NCBI RefSeq assembly: GCF_022539315.1
Contig: NC_066336.1
Span: forward strand, 4,220,600-4,284,599
Reading direction: 5' to 3'
Length of the DNA stretch: 64,000 nucleotides
DNA from: Serinus canaria
Taxonomy: Eukaryota > Chordata > Aves > Passeriformes > Fringillidae
Made by a program: the position numbers and the translations under genes
In this document: piece after piece, positions 14,883 through 33,055 of the stretch
How positions within the stretch are numbered: the first letter of the stretch is position 1
Layout: each line of letters starts with the position of its first letter
Notes under the pieces: model-generated
What the model saw: only the letters and a program-made list of their open reading frames with translations
The model's database searches: none
What the model was told of the DNA's origin: nothing

Positions 14883-17512
14883 AGGTGGGATCAGGGATTG
14901 GTGGGATCTGGGATTGGTGGGATCTGGGATTGGTGGGATCTGGGATTGATGGGATCGGGGATTGGTGGGATCTGGGATTGATGAGATCGGGGATTGGTGG
15001 GATCTGGGATTGGTGGGGTCAGGGATTGGTGGGATCAGGGATTGGTGGGATCTGGGATTGGTGGGATCTGGGATTGATGGGATCGGGATTGGTGGGGTCA
15101 GGGATTGGTGGGATCGGGGATTGGTGGGATCTGGGATTGATGAGATCGGGGATTGGTGGGATCGGGGATTGGTGGGATCTGGGATTGGTGGGGTCAGGGA
15201 TTGATGGGATCGGGGATTGCTGGGATCGGGGATTGGTGGATCGGGGATTGATGGGATCGGGGATTGCTGGGATCAGGGATTGGTGGGATCTGGGATTGAT
15301 GAGATCGGGGATTGATGGGGTCAGGGATTGGTGGGATCGGGGATTGGTGGGATCTGGGATTGGTGGGGTCAGGGATTGATGGGATCGGGGATTGATGGGG
15401 TCGGGGATTGATGGGGTCAGGGATTGGTGGGATCGGGGATTGGTGGGATCGGGGATTGGTGGGATCAGGGATTGGTGGGGTCAGGGATTGATGGGATCAG
15501 GGATTGATAGGATCAGGGATTGGTGGGGTCAGGGATTGGTGGGGTCAGGGATTGATAGGGTCAGGGATTGATGGGGTCAGGGATTGGTGGGGTCAGGGAT
15601 TGGTGGGATCAGGGATTGGTGGGGTCAGGGATTGATGGGATCAGGGATTGGTGGGGTCAGGGATTGATGGGGTCAGGGATTGATGGGGTCAGGGATTGGT
15701 GGGGTCAGGGATTGATGGGATCAGGGATTGGTGGGGTCAGGGATTGATGGGGTCAGGGATTGATGAGTTCAGGGGTTTGGGGGATCTGGGATTGTTTGGA
15801 TCAGGTTTGGGTGACATCAGGGGTTGTTGGGATCAGGGGAATTGTTTGGATCACAGTTTGTTGGGGTTAGGGATTGATGGGTTCAGGGATTGATGAGTTC
15901 AGGGGTTTTTGGGATCAGGGTTTGATGGGATCAAGGTTTGATATGATATGGGATTGTTGGGATCAGGTTTGGATGGGATCAGGGATTGTTGGAATCAGAG
16001 GTTTTTGGGATCAGGGGTCAATGGGTTCAGGGGTTGATGGTTTCAAGGGTTTATTGGGATGAGGCTTTTTGGGATCAGGCATTGGTGGGATCAGGGTTTG
16101 TTGGATCACAGTTTGATAGGATCAGGGGTTGATGGGTTCAGGGATCGATGAGTTCAAGGCTTTTTGGGATCAGGGTTGGATGGGATCAGGTTTGTTTGGA
16201 TCAGGGATTGTTGGGATCAGGTTTTTGGGATCAGACTTTTTGCGATCAGGTTTGGTTGGGATCAGGGATTGTTTGGATCACAGATTGATGGGATCAGGAA
16301 TTGATGAGTTCAGGGGTTTTTGGGATCAGGGTTTGATGGGATCAGGGGTCGATGGGTCAGGATCGATGAGTTCAGGGGTTTTTGGGATCGGGTTTGATGG
16401 GATCAAGGTTTGATATGATATGGGATTGTTGGGATCAGGTTTGGATGGGATCAGGATTGTTGGAATCAGAGGTTTTGGGATCAGGGGTCAAGGGTTCAGG
16501 GGTTGATGGTTTCAAGGGTTTATTGGGATGAGGCTTTTTGGGATCAGGCATTGGTGGGATCAGGGTTTGTTGGATCACAGTTTGATAGGATCAGGGGTTG
16601 ATGGGTTCAGGGATCGATGAGTTCAAGGCTTTTTGGGATCAGGGTTGGATGGGATCAGGTTTGTTTGGATCAGGGATTGTTGGGATCAGGTTTTTGGGAT
16701 CAGACTTTTTGCGATCAGGTTTGGTTGGGATCAGGGATTGTTTGGATCACAGATTGATGGGATCAGGAATTGATGAGTTCAGGGGTTTTTGGGATCAGGG
16801 TTTGATGGGATCAGGGGCTAATGGGATCTGGGATTGTTTGGATCACAGTTTGATGGGATCAGGGATTGGTGGGATCAGGGATTGATGGGTTCAGGGGCTA
16901 ATGGGATCTGGGATTGATTGGATCACAGTTTGATGGGATCAGGGATTGGTGGGATCAGGGATTGATGGGTTCAGGTGTTTTTGGGATCACAGTTTGATGG
17001 GATCAGGGGTCGATGGGTTCAGGGGTCGATAGGTTCAAGGTTTTGTTGGGATCAGGTTTGGGTGAGATCAAGGTTTGATGGGATCAGGCGTTGTTGGAAT
17101 TAGGGATTGTTTGGACCAGGTTTGGATGCGATCAGGGTTTGTTTGGATCAGGGGTCGTTGGGATCGGGGGTCGATGTGTTCAGGGGTTGATGGTTTCAAG
17201 GGTTTATTGGGATCAGGCATTGGTGGGATCAGGGTTGGTTGGGATCAGGGATTGTTTGGATCACAGTGTGATGGGATCAGGGGTCGATGGGTTCAGGGAT
17301 CGATGAGTTCAAGACTTTTTGGGATCAGGGTTGGATGAGATCAGGGATTGTTGGGATCAGGGTTTTTGGGATCAGGGGTTGATGGTTTCAAGGGTTTGTT
17401 GGGATCAGGGTTGGTTGGGATCAGGGATAGTTTGGATCACAGATTGATGGGATCAGGGGTCAATGGGTTCAAGGGTTTGTTGGGATCAGGGTTTGTTGGG
17501 ATCAGGGTTGGA
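14883..17512. repeat. Minisatellite, about 16 bp unit, 2.6 kb, with a 469-bp higher-order repeat
   Basis: The first 900 bp are near-regular GGGATTGGTGGGATCT variants. From 15780 the units diverge to TTTGATGGGATCAGGG types. The blocks around 16141 and 16610 are almost identical, giving a 469-bp higher-order period. Confidence 0.95.
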
Positions 17513-17599
17513 CAGACCCCCCTCATTTTCCCACCCGCCTGCACACAAGGAGCAGCAAAGCCCCCCCAAACACCAACCTCCCCATTTTCACCTCCTCCT

Positions 17600-19090
<1,491 letters not shown>

Positions 19091-19379
19091 ACTTCTGGAC
19101 CATCAGTTTGGGAAGGATGTTGGGACTCTGAGTTCATCCAGAGGGGCTGGGATCACAAACCCTGTGAGGAACCCCTGAGGGAGCTGGGGGTGCTCAGCCT
19201 GGACAGACGGACACTCAGGGGTCACCTCACCACTCTGCACAGCTCCTGGGTACAGCTCTGCTTCTTCACTCTCAGCTTGGGAGGGATTTTGGGACTCTGA
19301 GTTCATTCAGAGGGGCTGGGAACACAAACCCTGTGAGGAGGCACTGAGGGAGCTGGGCAGGCTGCTCCTGGACAGACGG
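19091..19379. repeat. Diverged two-copy repeat linking two arrays
   Basis: Two copies (about 19091 and 19252) share TTTGGGACTCTGAGTTCATT-like sequence, CAGAGGGGCTGGGA and ACACTCAG. Confidence 0.75.
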
Positions 19380-20184
19380 ACACTCAGACACCTCCAAACA
19401 CATCCAGACAAATCCGTGCATGTTCAGAACCATCCAAGCACATCCAGATATATCCAAACAAATCCAGACACCTCCGAACGTATCCATGCACATCCAGATA
19501 CATCCAAACACATCCAGACACTTCCAAACTCTTCCAGACACTTCCAAACTCATCCAGATGCTTCCAGACACCTCCAAACACATCCAGACAAATCCGTGCA
19601 TGTTCAGAAACATCCAAGCACATCCAGATATTTCCAAACAAATCCAGACACCTCCAAACACATCCAGACACTTCCAAACACATCCAGACGCTTCGAGACA
19701 CTTCCAGACACATCAAAAGTCATCCAGACCCCTCCAAACACATCCAGACACTTCCAAACATACCAAGATACTTCCAAACTCATCCAGACACTTCCAAACA
19801 CATCCAGATGCTTCCAGACACTTCCAAACACATCCAGACACTTTCAAACATACCAAGACACTTCCAAACACATCCAGATGCTTCGAGACACTTCCAGACA
19901 CATCAAAAACTCATCCAGACCCCTCCAAACACATCCAAGACACTTCCAAACATACCAAGACACTTCCAAACACATCCAGACACTTCCAAACTCTTCCAGA
20001 CACTTTGAGACACTTAAAGACTCATCAAAACTCATCCGTACACTTCCAAACACATCCAGACCCCTCCAAACACATCCAGATGCTTCCAGACTCATCCAGA
20101 CACTTCCAAACTCTTCCAGACACCTCCAGAAACCAGACTCATCCAGACTCTTCCAGACGCTTCCAAACTCATCCAGACCCCTGC
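19380..20184. repeat. Minisatellite, about 21 bp unit
   Basis: The core ACACATCCAGACACTTCCAA repeats about 38 times, with a larger block containing ATCCGTGCATGTTCAGAA occurring twice (19410 and 19590). Confidence 0.94.
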
Positions 20185-20295
20185 ACCACCCCAGGTTGCT
20201 CCAAGCCCTGCCCACCTTGGCCCTGGACACTTCCAGGGATCCCAGCCCCAGCTCCTCTGGGAGCCTTTTCCAGCCCCTCCCATTCCAGGTTTTTC
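20185..20295 (-). mobile_element. CR1 fragment after the 21-bp array
   Basis: CCAGGTTGCTCCAAGCCCTG followed by GGCCCTGGACACTTCCAGGG and CTCTGGGAGCC matches the antisense CR1 3' region. The 21-bp array at 19380-20184 runs directly into it. Confidence 0.6.
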
Positions 20296-20679
20296 CAGCC
20301 CCCCAGGCTCAGTTCCTGTCCCTCCCTCCCTGCTGAGGGCTGTAATTAACAGTGAGGGTAATTACTGCAATCAGAGCCCCTTTGATCTCTCGGTGCCCCA
20401 GCAGCCCAGCTCAGGGCAGGGAGGCTCTGCCAGCAATGCTCATTTTTCCCTTTTTTTCCCTTTATCCAGCAGGATTGCAGCCCCCAGGGGCAGGGAGTGA
20501 GGTTTGGGTTTGTCTCGTGCTGTTTATTCACATTTTTGCACTGGTTTAAATTTAAACACAAATTGCCATGGGCTGAGGCTGGAAAAAGCTGTGAGGGCAC
20601 CAAACACTCAATTCCCATTGCCAGGAAAAATGGACAGGGATTGATCTTTTCCCAGGCCAGGGCAGTCCCAGCTGGACAA

Positions 20680-21735
20680 AAATGAGACTGGAATTGGTCA
20701 AATCCAGGAATTTTAACATTTCCCAACAAGGAACTGCAGGTTCTGCTCCATCATCCACAGAAATATGGAAATTTCTGAGCTCTGAGAGGAGATCCCATTG
20801 AGTTGCAATGATAAATAGCTTTAATTAATTAATTAATGTCAGTTTTTGAGGGTTTTCTGGGGGGTTTTGGTGTCTCAGTGTCATTTACAGGGAGGGAAAA
20901 CTTCTCCTGGAGCAGGGAAGAAAAAAAGCTCTGACCCCTGTGGGAAGACCACAGCTCTCCCTGCTTTTCTAATTCCCAAAGGAGACTGGAATTGGTCAAA
21001 TCCAGGAATTTTAACATTTCCCAACAAGGAACTGCAGGTTCTGCTCCATCATCCACAGAAATATGGAAATTTCTGAGCTCTGAGAGGAGATCCCATTGCC
21101 TTTGCAGTGATAAATAACTTTAATTAATTAATTAATGTCAGTTTTTGAGGGATTTTTTTGGGGGTGTCATTTACAGGGAGAGAAAAAAGCTCCAACCCCT
21201 GTGGAGCTCTCCCTGCTTGTCCTGATCCTTTCCTAAATCCCAAAGGAGATTGGAATGGTCAAATAAATTCATTTTAACATTTCCCAACTTGGATCAGAGA
21301 TTCCACAGCACAAGGAACTGCAGGTTCTGCTCCATCATCCACAAAAATATGGAAATTTCTGAGCTGGGAGAGGAGATCCCATTGAGTTGCAATGATAAAT
21401 AGCTTTAATTAATTAATTAATGTCAGTTTTTAAGGGTTTTTTGGGGTTTTGGTGTCTCAATGTCATTTACAGGGAGGGAAAACTTCTCCTGCAGCAGGGA
21501 AGAAGAAAAGCTCCGACCCCTGTGGAGCTCTCCCTGCTTGTCCTGATCCTTTCCTAAATCCCAAAGGAGACTGGAATTGGTCAAATCCAGGAATTTTAGC
21601 ATTTCCCAACAAGGAACTGCAGGTTCTGCTCCATCATCCACAGAAATATGGAAATTTCTGAGCTGGGAGAGGAGATCCCATTGTCTTTCCATTCCTAAAT
21701 ACCTTTAATTAATTCAATTAATGTCAGTTTTTGAG
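20680..21735. repeat. Long-unit tandem repeat, about 260-320 bp x 4
   Basis: Copies start at about 20684, 20983, 21246 and 21567. Shared blocks are GACTGGAATTGGTCAAATCC, AACTGCAGGTTCTGCTCCAT, TTTAATTAATTAATTAATGT and TGTCATTTACAGGGAG. Confidence 0.92.
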
Positions 21736-22640
21736 GGTTTTTTGTTGTTTTTGGTGTTTCCTGGTGGAAGTTTCAATTTCCAGGCTGGGAGAAGCTCTCC
21801 TGGAGCAGGAAGGGTTGGGAAGGTCCCAGCTCTCCCTGCCTGTCCCTCAGGGATGATCCCAGAATTTCCTGGCTGAGGGAAGGATTGGGGGTGAATTACT
21901 TCCAATAATTCCCATCAAATACTTGGGAATAATATTTTGTAATTTTTTTTTGGTAATCTTTTCCTGGACTCCAGTGGTCTTTGGGAAGCAGGGAGAGAAT
22001 TTAGAAGCAGGGAGCTGAATTTAGGAATTCCAAAGAATTATTCCAGTCATTCCAAGGTATTCTTTCCAACTCCTCTGCTCTTTGGCAAAGAAAGAGCTCC
22101 CAAAATCCCCTCCAAATTTGCAGTTTTTACCCCAATTTTTACCCCCAATTTCCCCTCAAAATTGGGAATTTTGCATCCACAGGGTTGAGGCCTCCTCACT
22201 GACCAATTTTCCTCTGCAGAGGGGGAACATCAAAACCTTCTTGGGGAATATTCAGGTTTTTTTGGGGTTTTGGTGCCCTGGGAATTCATTCCAACCTCAG
22301 TGGGAAAAGAAATGAATATGCTAATTGGGGGATTTGCATAAATGCTATTTCTGGCCCTTTTCTGACATAATTGATGTTGTTGGGTGAGGTTTCTCCTGGG
22401 GTTATTCCCCCCCCAAAAATTCCATGTCCAAGGAGGGGATGATTTATCCCAAAAGGGAAATTCTGGAGCCTGGGGGGGCAGGGAGATGAGGAATGAGCTT
22501 GGAAAGCTTCAGGGTAGAGTGGAATTGGAATTTTCTCCTCCAAATGTGACTGAACTTCCAATCATTTTATAATCAGGAGTCCCATCCCATTTTCCTGGCT
22601 TTGCTGTCACTTCAGCAGCTCATAATTAAATTAAATAAGT
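21736..22640 (+). other. Single-copy intron with POU-like motifs
   Basis: No exon or array. ATGCTAAT (22318-22325) and a perfect octamer ATTTGCAT (22332-22339) lie close together in an AT-rich stretch. Confidence 0.5.
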
Positions 22641-22649
22641 TACATTTCC

Positions 22650-23180
22650 AACTTTCAGAGGGAAAAAAAATGGGAAAATAAATACAATATTTAAAAAAAT
22701 AACAGGAAAATGGATAAATAATTACAATAGTAAAAAATAATTACAATAGTAAAAAAAAACCTTAGGAAATGGGTAAATAAATACAATATTAAAAAATAAA
22801 AATCAGGAAAATGAGTAAATAAATACAATATTAAAAAAACAGGCAAATGAGTAAATAAATACAATAATAAAAAATAAAACAAATCAGAAAATGCGTGAAT
22901 AAATACAATATAAAAAAATAAAAACAAACCAGGAAAATGGGAAAATAATTACAATATAAAAAAACAAAAAAACAGGAGAATGGGTAAATAAATACAATAT
23001 TCAGAAAAACCCAATAGTAAAATGGGTAAATAAATACAATATTTAAAAAAAAAAACAGAAAATGGGTAAATAAATAAATAAAATATTTTAAAAAACCCAA
23101 CAGGAAAATGGGTAAAAAATACAATATTATAAAAAAAAACCCCACGAAAATGGGTGAATAAATACAATATTAAAAATAAA
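22650..23180. repeat. A-rich tandem repeat, about 40 bp x 11
   Basis: Units contain AGGAAAATGGGTAAATAAAT and ACAATATTAAAAAAA. The array ends about 135 nt before exon e. Confidence 0.92.
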
Positions 23181-23301
23181 ACCCCCCCCCAAAAAACCCC
23201 AAGAACTTTAGGGGCTGTTTTGAAGATCCTGATGCTCTTGGGAGCTGCTGCGGGATCCCTGAGCAGGGCGGGGCTGGCTGTTAATTAACGAGCGGTGTTA
23301 A

Positions 23302-24010
<709 letters not shown>

Positions 24011-24129
24011 GTGGGGCTGGGGGTTGGCAGCCCCAGCTGCTCTGGGAGGCTCTGCAGGGCCTGCCCACCCTCACAGCCAGGGATTCCTCCCCAGATCCCA
24101 CCCAATTCTCAGATTTTTCACTTGGAATT

Positions 24130-24680
24130 CATTCCCACTTGTCCTGCACTGCAGTTCCTGGTGCTCCTGGGATGCTGAGGAGGCTCCACTCAACCTTTCC
24201 TTCCCAGGCTGAACATTCCCAGCTCTCCCAGCCTGGATCCTGTCCCTTTATCAGCTTCACATCCCTCCTCTGGCAGGGACAATTTCTCCCCCAAATCCCA
24301 CCCAGTTCTCCCCTTTTCCACCTGGAATTCATTCCTGCACTTCAGTTCCTGGTGCTCAGTCCCTCTCCAGCTCTCCTGCAGCTCCTGGGATGCTGAGGAG
24401 GCTCCACTGAACCTTTCCTAATCCAGGCTGAACATTCCCAGCTCTCCCAGCCTGGATCACATCCTTCCTCTGGCAGGGATGATTTCTTCCCCAGAATCCC
24501 ACTCAATTCTCCAATTTTCCACTTGGAATTCATTCCTGCCCTGCAGTTCCTGGTGCTCAGTCCCTCTCCAGCTCTCCTGGCAGGTGATGTGAGGGTTCCA
24601 CTGAACATTTCCTTCCTCAGACTGGACATTCCCAGCTCTCCCAGCCTGGATCCTGTCCCTTGATCAGCTTCACACCCCTC
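24130..24680 (-). repeat. Tandem copies (about 3) of a CR1-derived unit, about 210 bp
   Basis: The segment with CAGGCTGAACATTCCCAGCT and CTCCCAGCCTGGATC occurs at about 24210, 24425 and 24615. The unit is CR1-like (antisense) and has been duplicated in place, with CAGTTCCTGGTGCT between copies. Confidence 0.65.
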
Positions 24681-25180
24681 CTCTGGCCTTGCTCCCCCAA
24701 TTCCCTGTCCCCTTCTGCTGAGTTCACTTTTACCCAGGAGCCTTTCAAGTGCTGCTGTTGGACCTGGGGCCAGGCCCAGCCCAGAGCTCAACACGAGCAT
24801 CAGTTTGGATTTATTTAAACCCTGCAGAAAAGATAAAAAAAATCCTCTCACCCCTCTCCACTTGCTGTTAATTTCTGAATTTCTCACAGCAGAAACAGGA
24901 TAATCACAACATTAAACAGAGACAAGACAAGAGCCCTGCTCCTGGAATAATCATCCTGCCCACACAAACGCTGCTCCTGGGGAGAGGGAGAGGAGCTGAG
25001 CTCCCTCTGCCCATGCCAGAGCTGCTCCTGAGGGTGGGGGATAAAGCTCTGAGGCTGTGCTGAGGTGATTAATCCCAGAGCCTCGTTAGCAGGGAGAGCT
25101 CAGCGACATTTCCCTCCTCTGAGGGGAGGGCAGAGCCCTGACCCTGCTGGGATTAGTGGCACTTCTCCAGGGCTCAGGGG
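24681..25180 (+). other. Intron, no feature recognised
   Basis: Single-copy sequence between CR1-derived repeats and the LTR. It was checked for the missing CUB3 exon, which was not found. Confidence 0.6.
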
Positions 25181-25561
25181 TGTGATGGTGTTCTCAGGGG
25201 TCCCAGGAGGAGGGAAGAGATGAGAAAGGTGACTCCATGTCCAAAACCTTGATTTATTACTTTATGATATTTATTATATTAAAACTATGCTAAAAGAACA
25301 GAAGGAAGGATTTCAGCAGAAGGAAGCTGAGAATAGAAAAGGAATGAATGACAAAGGTTTGTCTGTGACCCAGACAGTCTGGACAGCTGGGCTGGGATTG
25401 GCCATTAATGAGAAACAACCACAGAGACCAATCCCAGCCCCACCTGCTGCATCCCACAGCAGCAGAAAATCTTTGTTTGCACTTTGTTCCTGAGGCCTCT
25501 CAGCTTCGCAGGAGGAAAAAAATCCTAAGGAAAGGATTGTTCATAGAACATGTCAGTGACA
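25181..25561 (-). mobile_element. Endogenous retroviral LTR, solo (songbird type)
   Basis: A 381-bp segment runs from TGTGATGG to GTGACA, so it has TG/CA-like ends. caggg occurs just outside both ends and may be the target-site duplication, one base out of register on the left. On the - strand it has an AATAAA region and CCAATCCC boxes, which suggests that strand is the transcribed sense. It resembles abundant non-coding LTRs of songbird genomes. No retroviral coding sequence is visible; an internal part could be hidden in the adjacent gap. Confidence 0.7.
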
Positions 25562-25587
25562 CAGGGTGTTCATGTTCAGCACATCTG

Positions 25588-26087
25588 NNNNNNNNNNNNN
25601 NNNNNNNNNNNNNNNNNNNNNNNNNNNNNNNNNNNNNNNNNNNNNNNNNNNNNNNNNNNNNNNNNNNNNNNNNNNNNNNNNNNNNNNNNNNNNNNNNNNN
25701 NNNNNNNNNNNNNNNNNNNNNNNNNNNNNNNNNNNNNNNNNNNNNNNNNNNNNNNNNNNNNNNNNNNNNNNNNNNNNNNNNNNNNNNNNNNNNNNNNNNN
25801 NNNNNNNNNNNNNNNNNNNNNNNNNNNNNNNNNNNNNNNNNNNNNNNNNNNNNNNNNNNNNNNNNNNNNNNNNNNNNNNNNNNNNNNNNNNNNNNNNNNN
25901 NNNNNNNNNNNNNNNNNNNNNNNNNNNNNNNNNNNNNNNNNNNNNNNNNNNNNNNNNNNNNNNNNNNNNNNNNNNNNNNNNNNNNNNNNNNNNNNNNNNN
26001 NNNNNNNNNNNNNNNNNNNNNNNNNNNNNNNNNNNNNNNNNNNNNNNNNNNNNNNNNNNNNNNNNNNNNNNNNNNNNNNNNNNNNNN
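25588..26087. other. Assembly gap (500 N)
   Basis: There are exactly 500 N, probably a placeholder size. The gap lies in the intron where the exon for the second half of CUB3 is missing. It begins 26 nt after the end of an LTR, so a repeat probably caused the break. Confidence 0.99.
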
Positions 26088-26589
26088 GGCACTGTTGGCC
26101 TTGTGCAGCTTCTGAGGGGAGGAATGAACAGTTGAGTGCAGCTTTAACATCCCCAAATTTTCATTTCCCATCCCTAACGTGCACGTGCAGCTCCTAGACA
26201 GATTTGGAAAGCGTGCAGGAAGATCTGCAAACCCTGGCAAAGTGCAAAAAAAACCTCAGCCCTGTTTTGTGAAAACTTTTAATATTAATTTATGTTAAAT
26301 TATTTTGGGGATGCTTCATTAGCTAGCAGTGAGTTTTCAGCTGGAGATGCAGCAGAAGCTGGGTGACTTCTGCTCAAAATACACCTGGATGTGGAGTTCC
26401 CTGGAGCCAGAATAATAATGAGGGTGCTTGTTGTTATTCCAGCCAAATTGGGATATTAGAGGGAGGGATGCAAATCTCAGCTCCCCTGATTTGCCTCTGT
26501 GAAGGAAGTGTCAGAAAAGAGATTTCCAATTTGGTGCAAGAAATTGGGAGCGGGGAGGAAAAAGACAGCGAGGCTGATCAGAGATGATG

Positions 26590-26590
<1 letters not shown>
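26088..26590 (+). other. Intron after the gap, no feature recognised
   Basis: No sequence matching the missing CUB3 exon is present here. Confidence 0.6.
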
Positions 26591-29990
<3,400 letters not shown>

Positions 29991-31190
29991 TTTGCCCCCT
30001 CATTTTTCCCTCACGATCCATCCCTCTCCAGGCTCCCTCCTGCTGGGTCTCAGTTTTGCATTTGTTGCCCCATTCTCAGCAGGTTGGGGATGTTCTGCTC
30101 TCCCTGGTGACTCAGGATCCCATTTTGGGCTGGAAATGGGAGTTCTGCACAGTCTTTTAATGCTCTCTGTGGATAGGTTGGGCAATTTGCTTTATTGCCC
30201 TGCCAGGACCTTTTTCCCCAGAGTTTTCCCTCCATTGGTGATAACCTCACTCTTCTTTTTTAATCTCCTTTTCTACTTTTGTTGGCTCTGTTCAAATCTT
30301 GGAGCAGGGGAGTGAGAAAATAAAGAAAAAAACAGGAAAATGCAGTTGAGGGAGGGGAGAATGGAGAGGGAGAAAGCAAAAATGTCATTTTTAGAAGTGC
30401 AGGTGCCAAACTGGGGGGGGATTCCAGTGGAAATGTGGCGTGGCAGGAGCTGATCCAGGAAAAACCAAATCCTGCAGAGCTGGAGGAGGCTCTGGAGGAG
30501 CTGGGAAAATATTGGGGGTCATGAGGAAGGGGAGAACCAGTCTGAAGGCAGTGCCTTTTATTTTAAATATTTATTTAAGCTCAGAGAAATGCCTGGGGAA
30601 AGGAAGCAATTCCTCCCTTTTCCAGCTGCCATCCCTCCCCTTCCTCTCTGCTTTTTTTTATTCTTTGTCAGCAAATCAGCTGCAGAGGGAAAATAAATAT
30701 TGGAGTTTATCCTGATTATCTGGGAGGTGTTGGGCTGGTCCTGTGCTGCTTTTTCCTTTAATTTCTTGGAATTTCAGGTGATTTTGGGGCCAGTTGGCGT
30801 AGTTGAGGTTGGTGCTGAGAGTTTGGAGTGGGAATAAAGCTGTGGTTGGTGCTCAGGGCAGCAGAACTGGGTGATAACAGATAGAAAGGAGATTTTTTTT
30901 TTTTTTTTTTTGGTAAAATAGGATTATTGCTGGTGATCAAATCATGCCCTGTTCCATGTAAAGTGTGGCAGGAATCTTTCAGCTGAAATAATTCCAGTGT
31001 GATCTGTTCTCTGGGATATTTATGGAGCAGTGAGAGAGTGTCCAGGCAGTGGGAAAACACCTCACAGAGCCCTCCTGATTTATTGGGGAGCAGGAGGGGC
31101 CACAAAGGGACAAAAAGGACAAAATGGGGCTGAACTCCAGGTGTGGGAGAACATCAGGTGTGAGGGGGGAAATGAGGGAACCCCTTTGCT
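29991..31190 (+). other. Intron, no feature recognised
   Basis: Single-copy sequence with a T19 run at about 30893-30911. Confidence 0.6.
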
Positions 31191-32550
31191 TCTGTGAAAT
31201 TTGGGGGTTTGGGATTTATTTCTGTGAAATTTGGGGTCTGGGGGTTTGTTCCTGTGAAATTTGGAGGTTTGGGGTTTATTTCTGTGAAATTTGGGGGTTT
31301 GGCATTTTGTTTCTGTGAAATTTGGGGGTCGGGGGGTTTGTTTCTGTGAAATTTGGAGGTTTAGGGGTTTATTTCTGTGAAATTTGGAGTTTTAGGGATT
31401 ATTTCTGTGAAATCTGGGTGTTTGGGGTTTATTTCTGTGAAATTTGGAGGTTTAGGGGTTTATTTCTGTGAAATTTGGGGGTTTGGGGTTTGTTTCTGTG
31501 AAATTTGGGGGTTTAGGGGTTTGTATCTGAAATTTGGAGGTTTAGGGGATTATTTCTGTGAAATTTGGGTGCTGGGGGTTTGTTTCTTTGAAATGTGGGG
31601 GTTTAGGTGTTTCTTTCTTTGAAATTTGGAGGTTTAGGGGTTTGTTTCTGTGACATTTGGGGATTTGTTTCTTTGAAATTTGGGGTCTGGGGTTTATTTC
31701 TTTGAAATTTGGTGATTTAGGGGTTTGTTTCTTTGAAATTTGGGTGCTGGGGATTATTTCTGTGAAATTTGGAGGTTTAGGGGTTTATTTCTGTGAAATT
31801 TGGAGGTTTAGGGTTTGTTTCTGTGAAATTGGGGGTCTGGGGGTTTGTTTTCTGTGAAATTTGGGGTTTGGGATTATTTTTCTGTGAAATTTGGGGTCTG
31901 GGGGTTTTGTTTCTGTGAAATTTGGAGGTTTAGGGGTTTATTTCTGTGAAATTTGGAGTTTTAGGATTATTTCTGTGAAATCTGGGTGTTTTGGGGTTTT
32001 TTCTGTGAAATTTGGAGGTTTAGGGGTTTATTTCTGTGAAATTTTGGGGTTTTGGGTTTTGTTTTCTGTGAAATTTGGGGGGTTTAGGGGTTTGTACTCT
32101 GAAATTTGGAGGTTTAGGGGATTATTTCTGTGAATTTGGGGCTGGGGTTTGTTTTCCTTTGAAATGTGGGGGTTTAGGTGTTTCTTTCTTTGAAATTTGG
32201 AGGTTTAGGGGTTTGTTTCTGTGACATTTGGGGATTTGTTTCTTTGAAATTTGGGGTCTGGGGTTTATTTCTTTGAAATTTGGTGATTTAGGGGTTTGTT
32301 TCTTTGAAATTTGGGTGCTGGGGATTATTTCTGTGAAATTTGGAGGTTTAGGGGTTTATTTCTGTGAAATTTGGAGGTTTAGGGGATTATTTCTGTGAAA
32401 TTTGGGGGTTTGGGGATTATTTCTGTGAAATTTGTCGGTCTGGGGGTTTGTTTCTGTGAAATTTGGGGGTTTGGGGGTTTGTTTCTTTGAAATTTGGAGA
32501 TCTGGGGATTTCATTCTCTGAAATTTGGGATCTAGGGGTTTGTTCCTGTG
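31191..32550. repeat. Minisatellite, about 29-31 bp unit, with a 571-bp higher-order repeat
   Basis: The core TTTCTGTGAAATTTGGAGGT then TTAGGGG. The rare variant TGACATTTGGGGATTTG is at 31651 and 32222, so a 571-bp block was duplicated. The second block differs mostly by homopolymer length. Confidence 0.95.
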
Positions 32551-33055
32551 GGATTTGGGAGTCTGGTTGGTTTTGGGGTGACCAATGAACCTCCAGAGTT
32601 CACTTCAGGAGGTTTGTTTGACAGAAGGAGCAGGGCCCTGCTGCTCCTGGGGGGGCTCTGCAGGGACAGAGTCCTTGAAGGATCTTTGTCCTTCCCCTCC
32701 CTGCTCCTCCTGCCTTTCCCAAAATGTTCATCCTGCTTTTCCTCTGGCTGCTTGACCCGTCCTGTTCCGATTGTGGCACTGGGAGAGTGACAGTAAATGT
32801 CACTGTCACCTCCTCGGGCAGGGCCCTCTGCCAGGTCTGGGAGAGCCATCCCAGAATTTCTGCTGCAGCTTCAGATTGTTGGGATCACGCTTGGAAAATC
32901 CAGGATTTTCTGGACCCGCCTGGTGTTTGACAGGGAATGAAATGGTGGGGGAGGGAAAGGAGGGGAGGGAAAGGAGGAAAGGAGGGGATTTGTGCCCCAA
33001 AAATCCCGGGGAGGGGAAGGGTCTGCACTGACCCCAGCGGGGTTGGGTTGGTTGG
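32551..33055 (+). other. Intron, no feature recognised
   Basis: Single-copy GC-rich sequence between two arrays. Confidence 0.6.

Noticed and set aside
25408..26240. Open frames across the N gap
   Set aside because: They exist only because N was translated as X.
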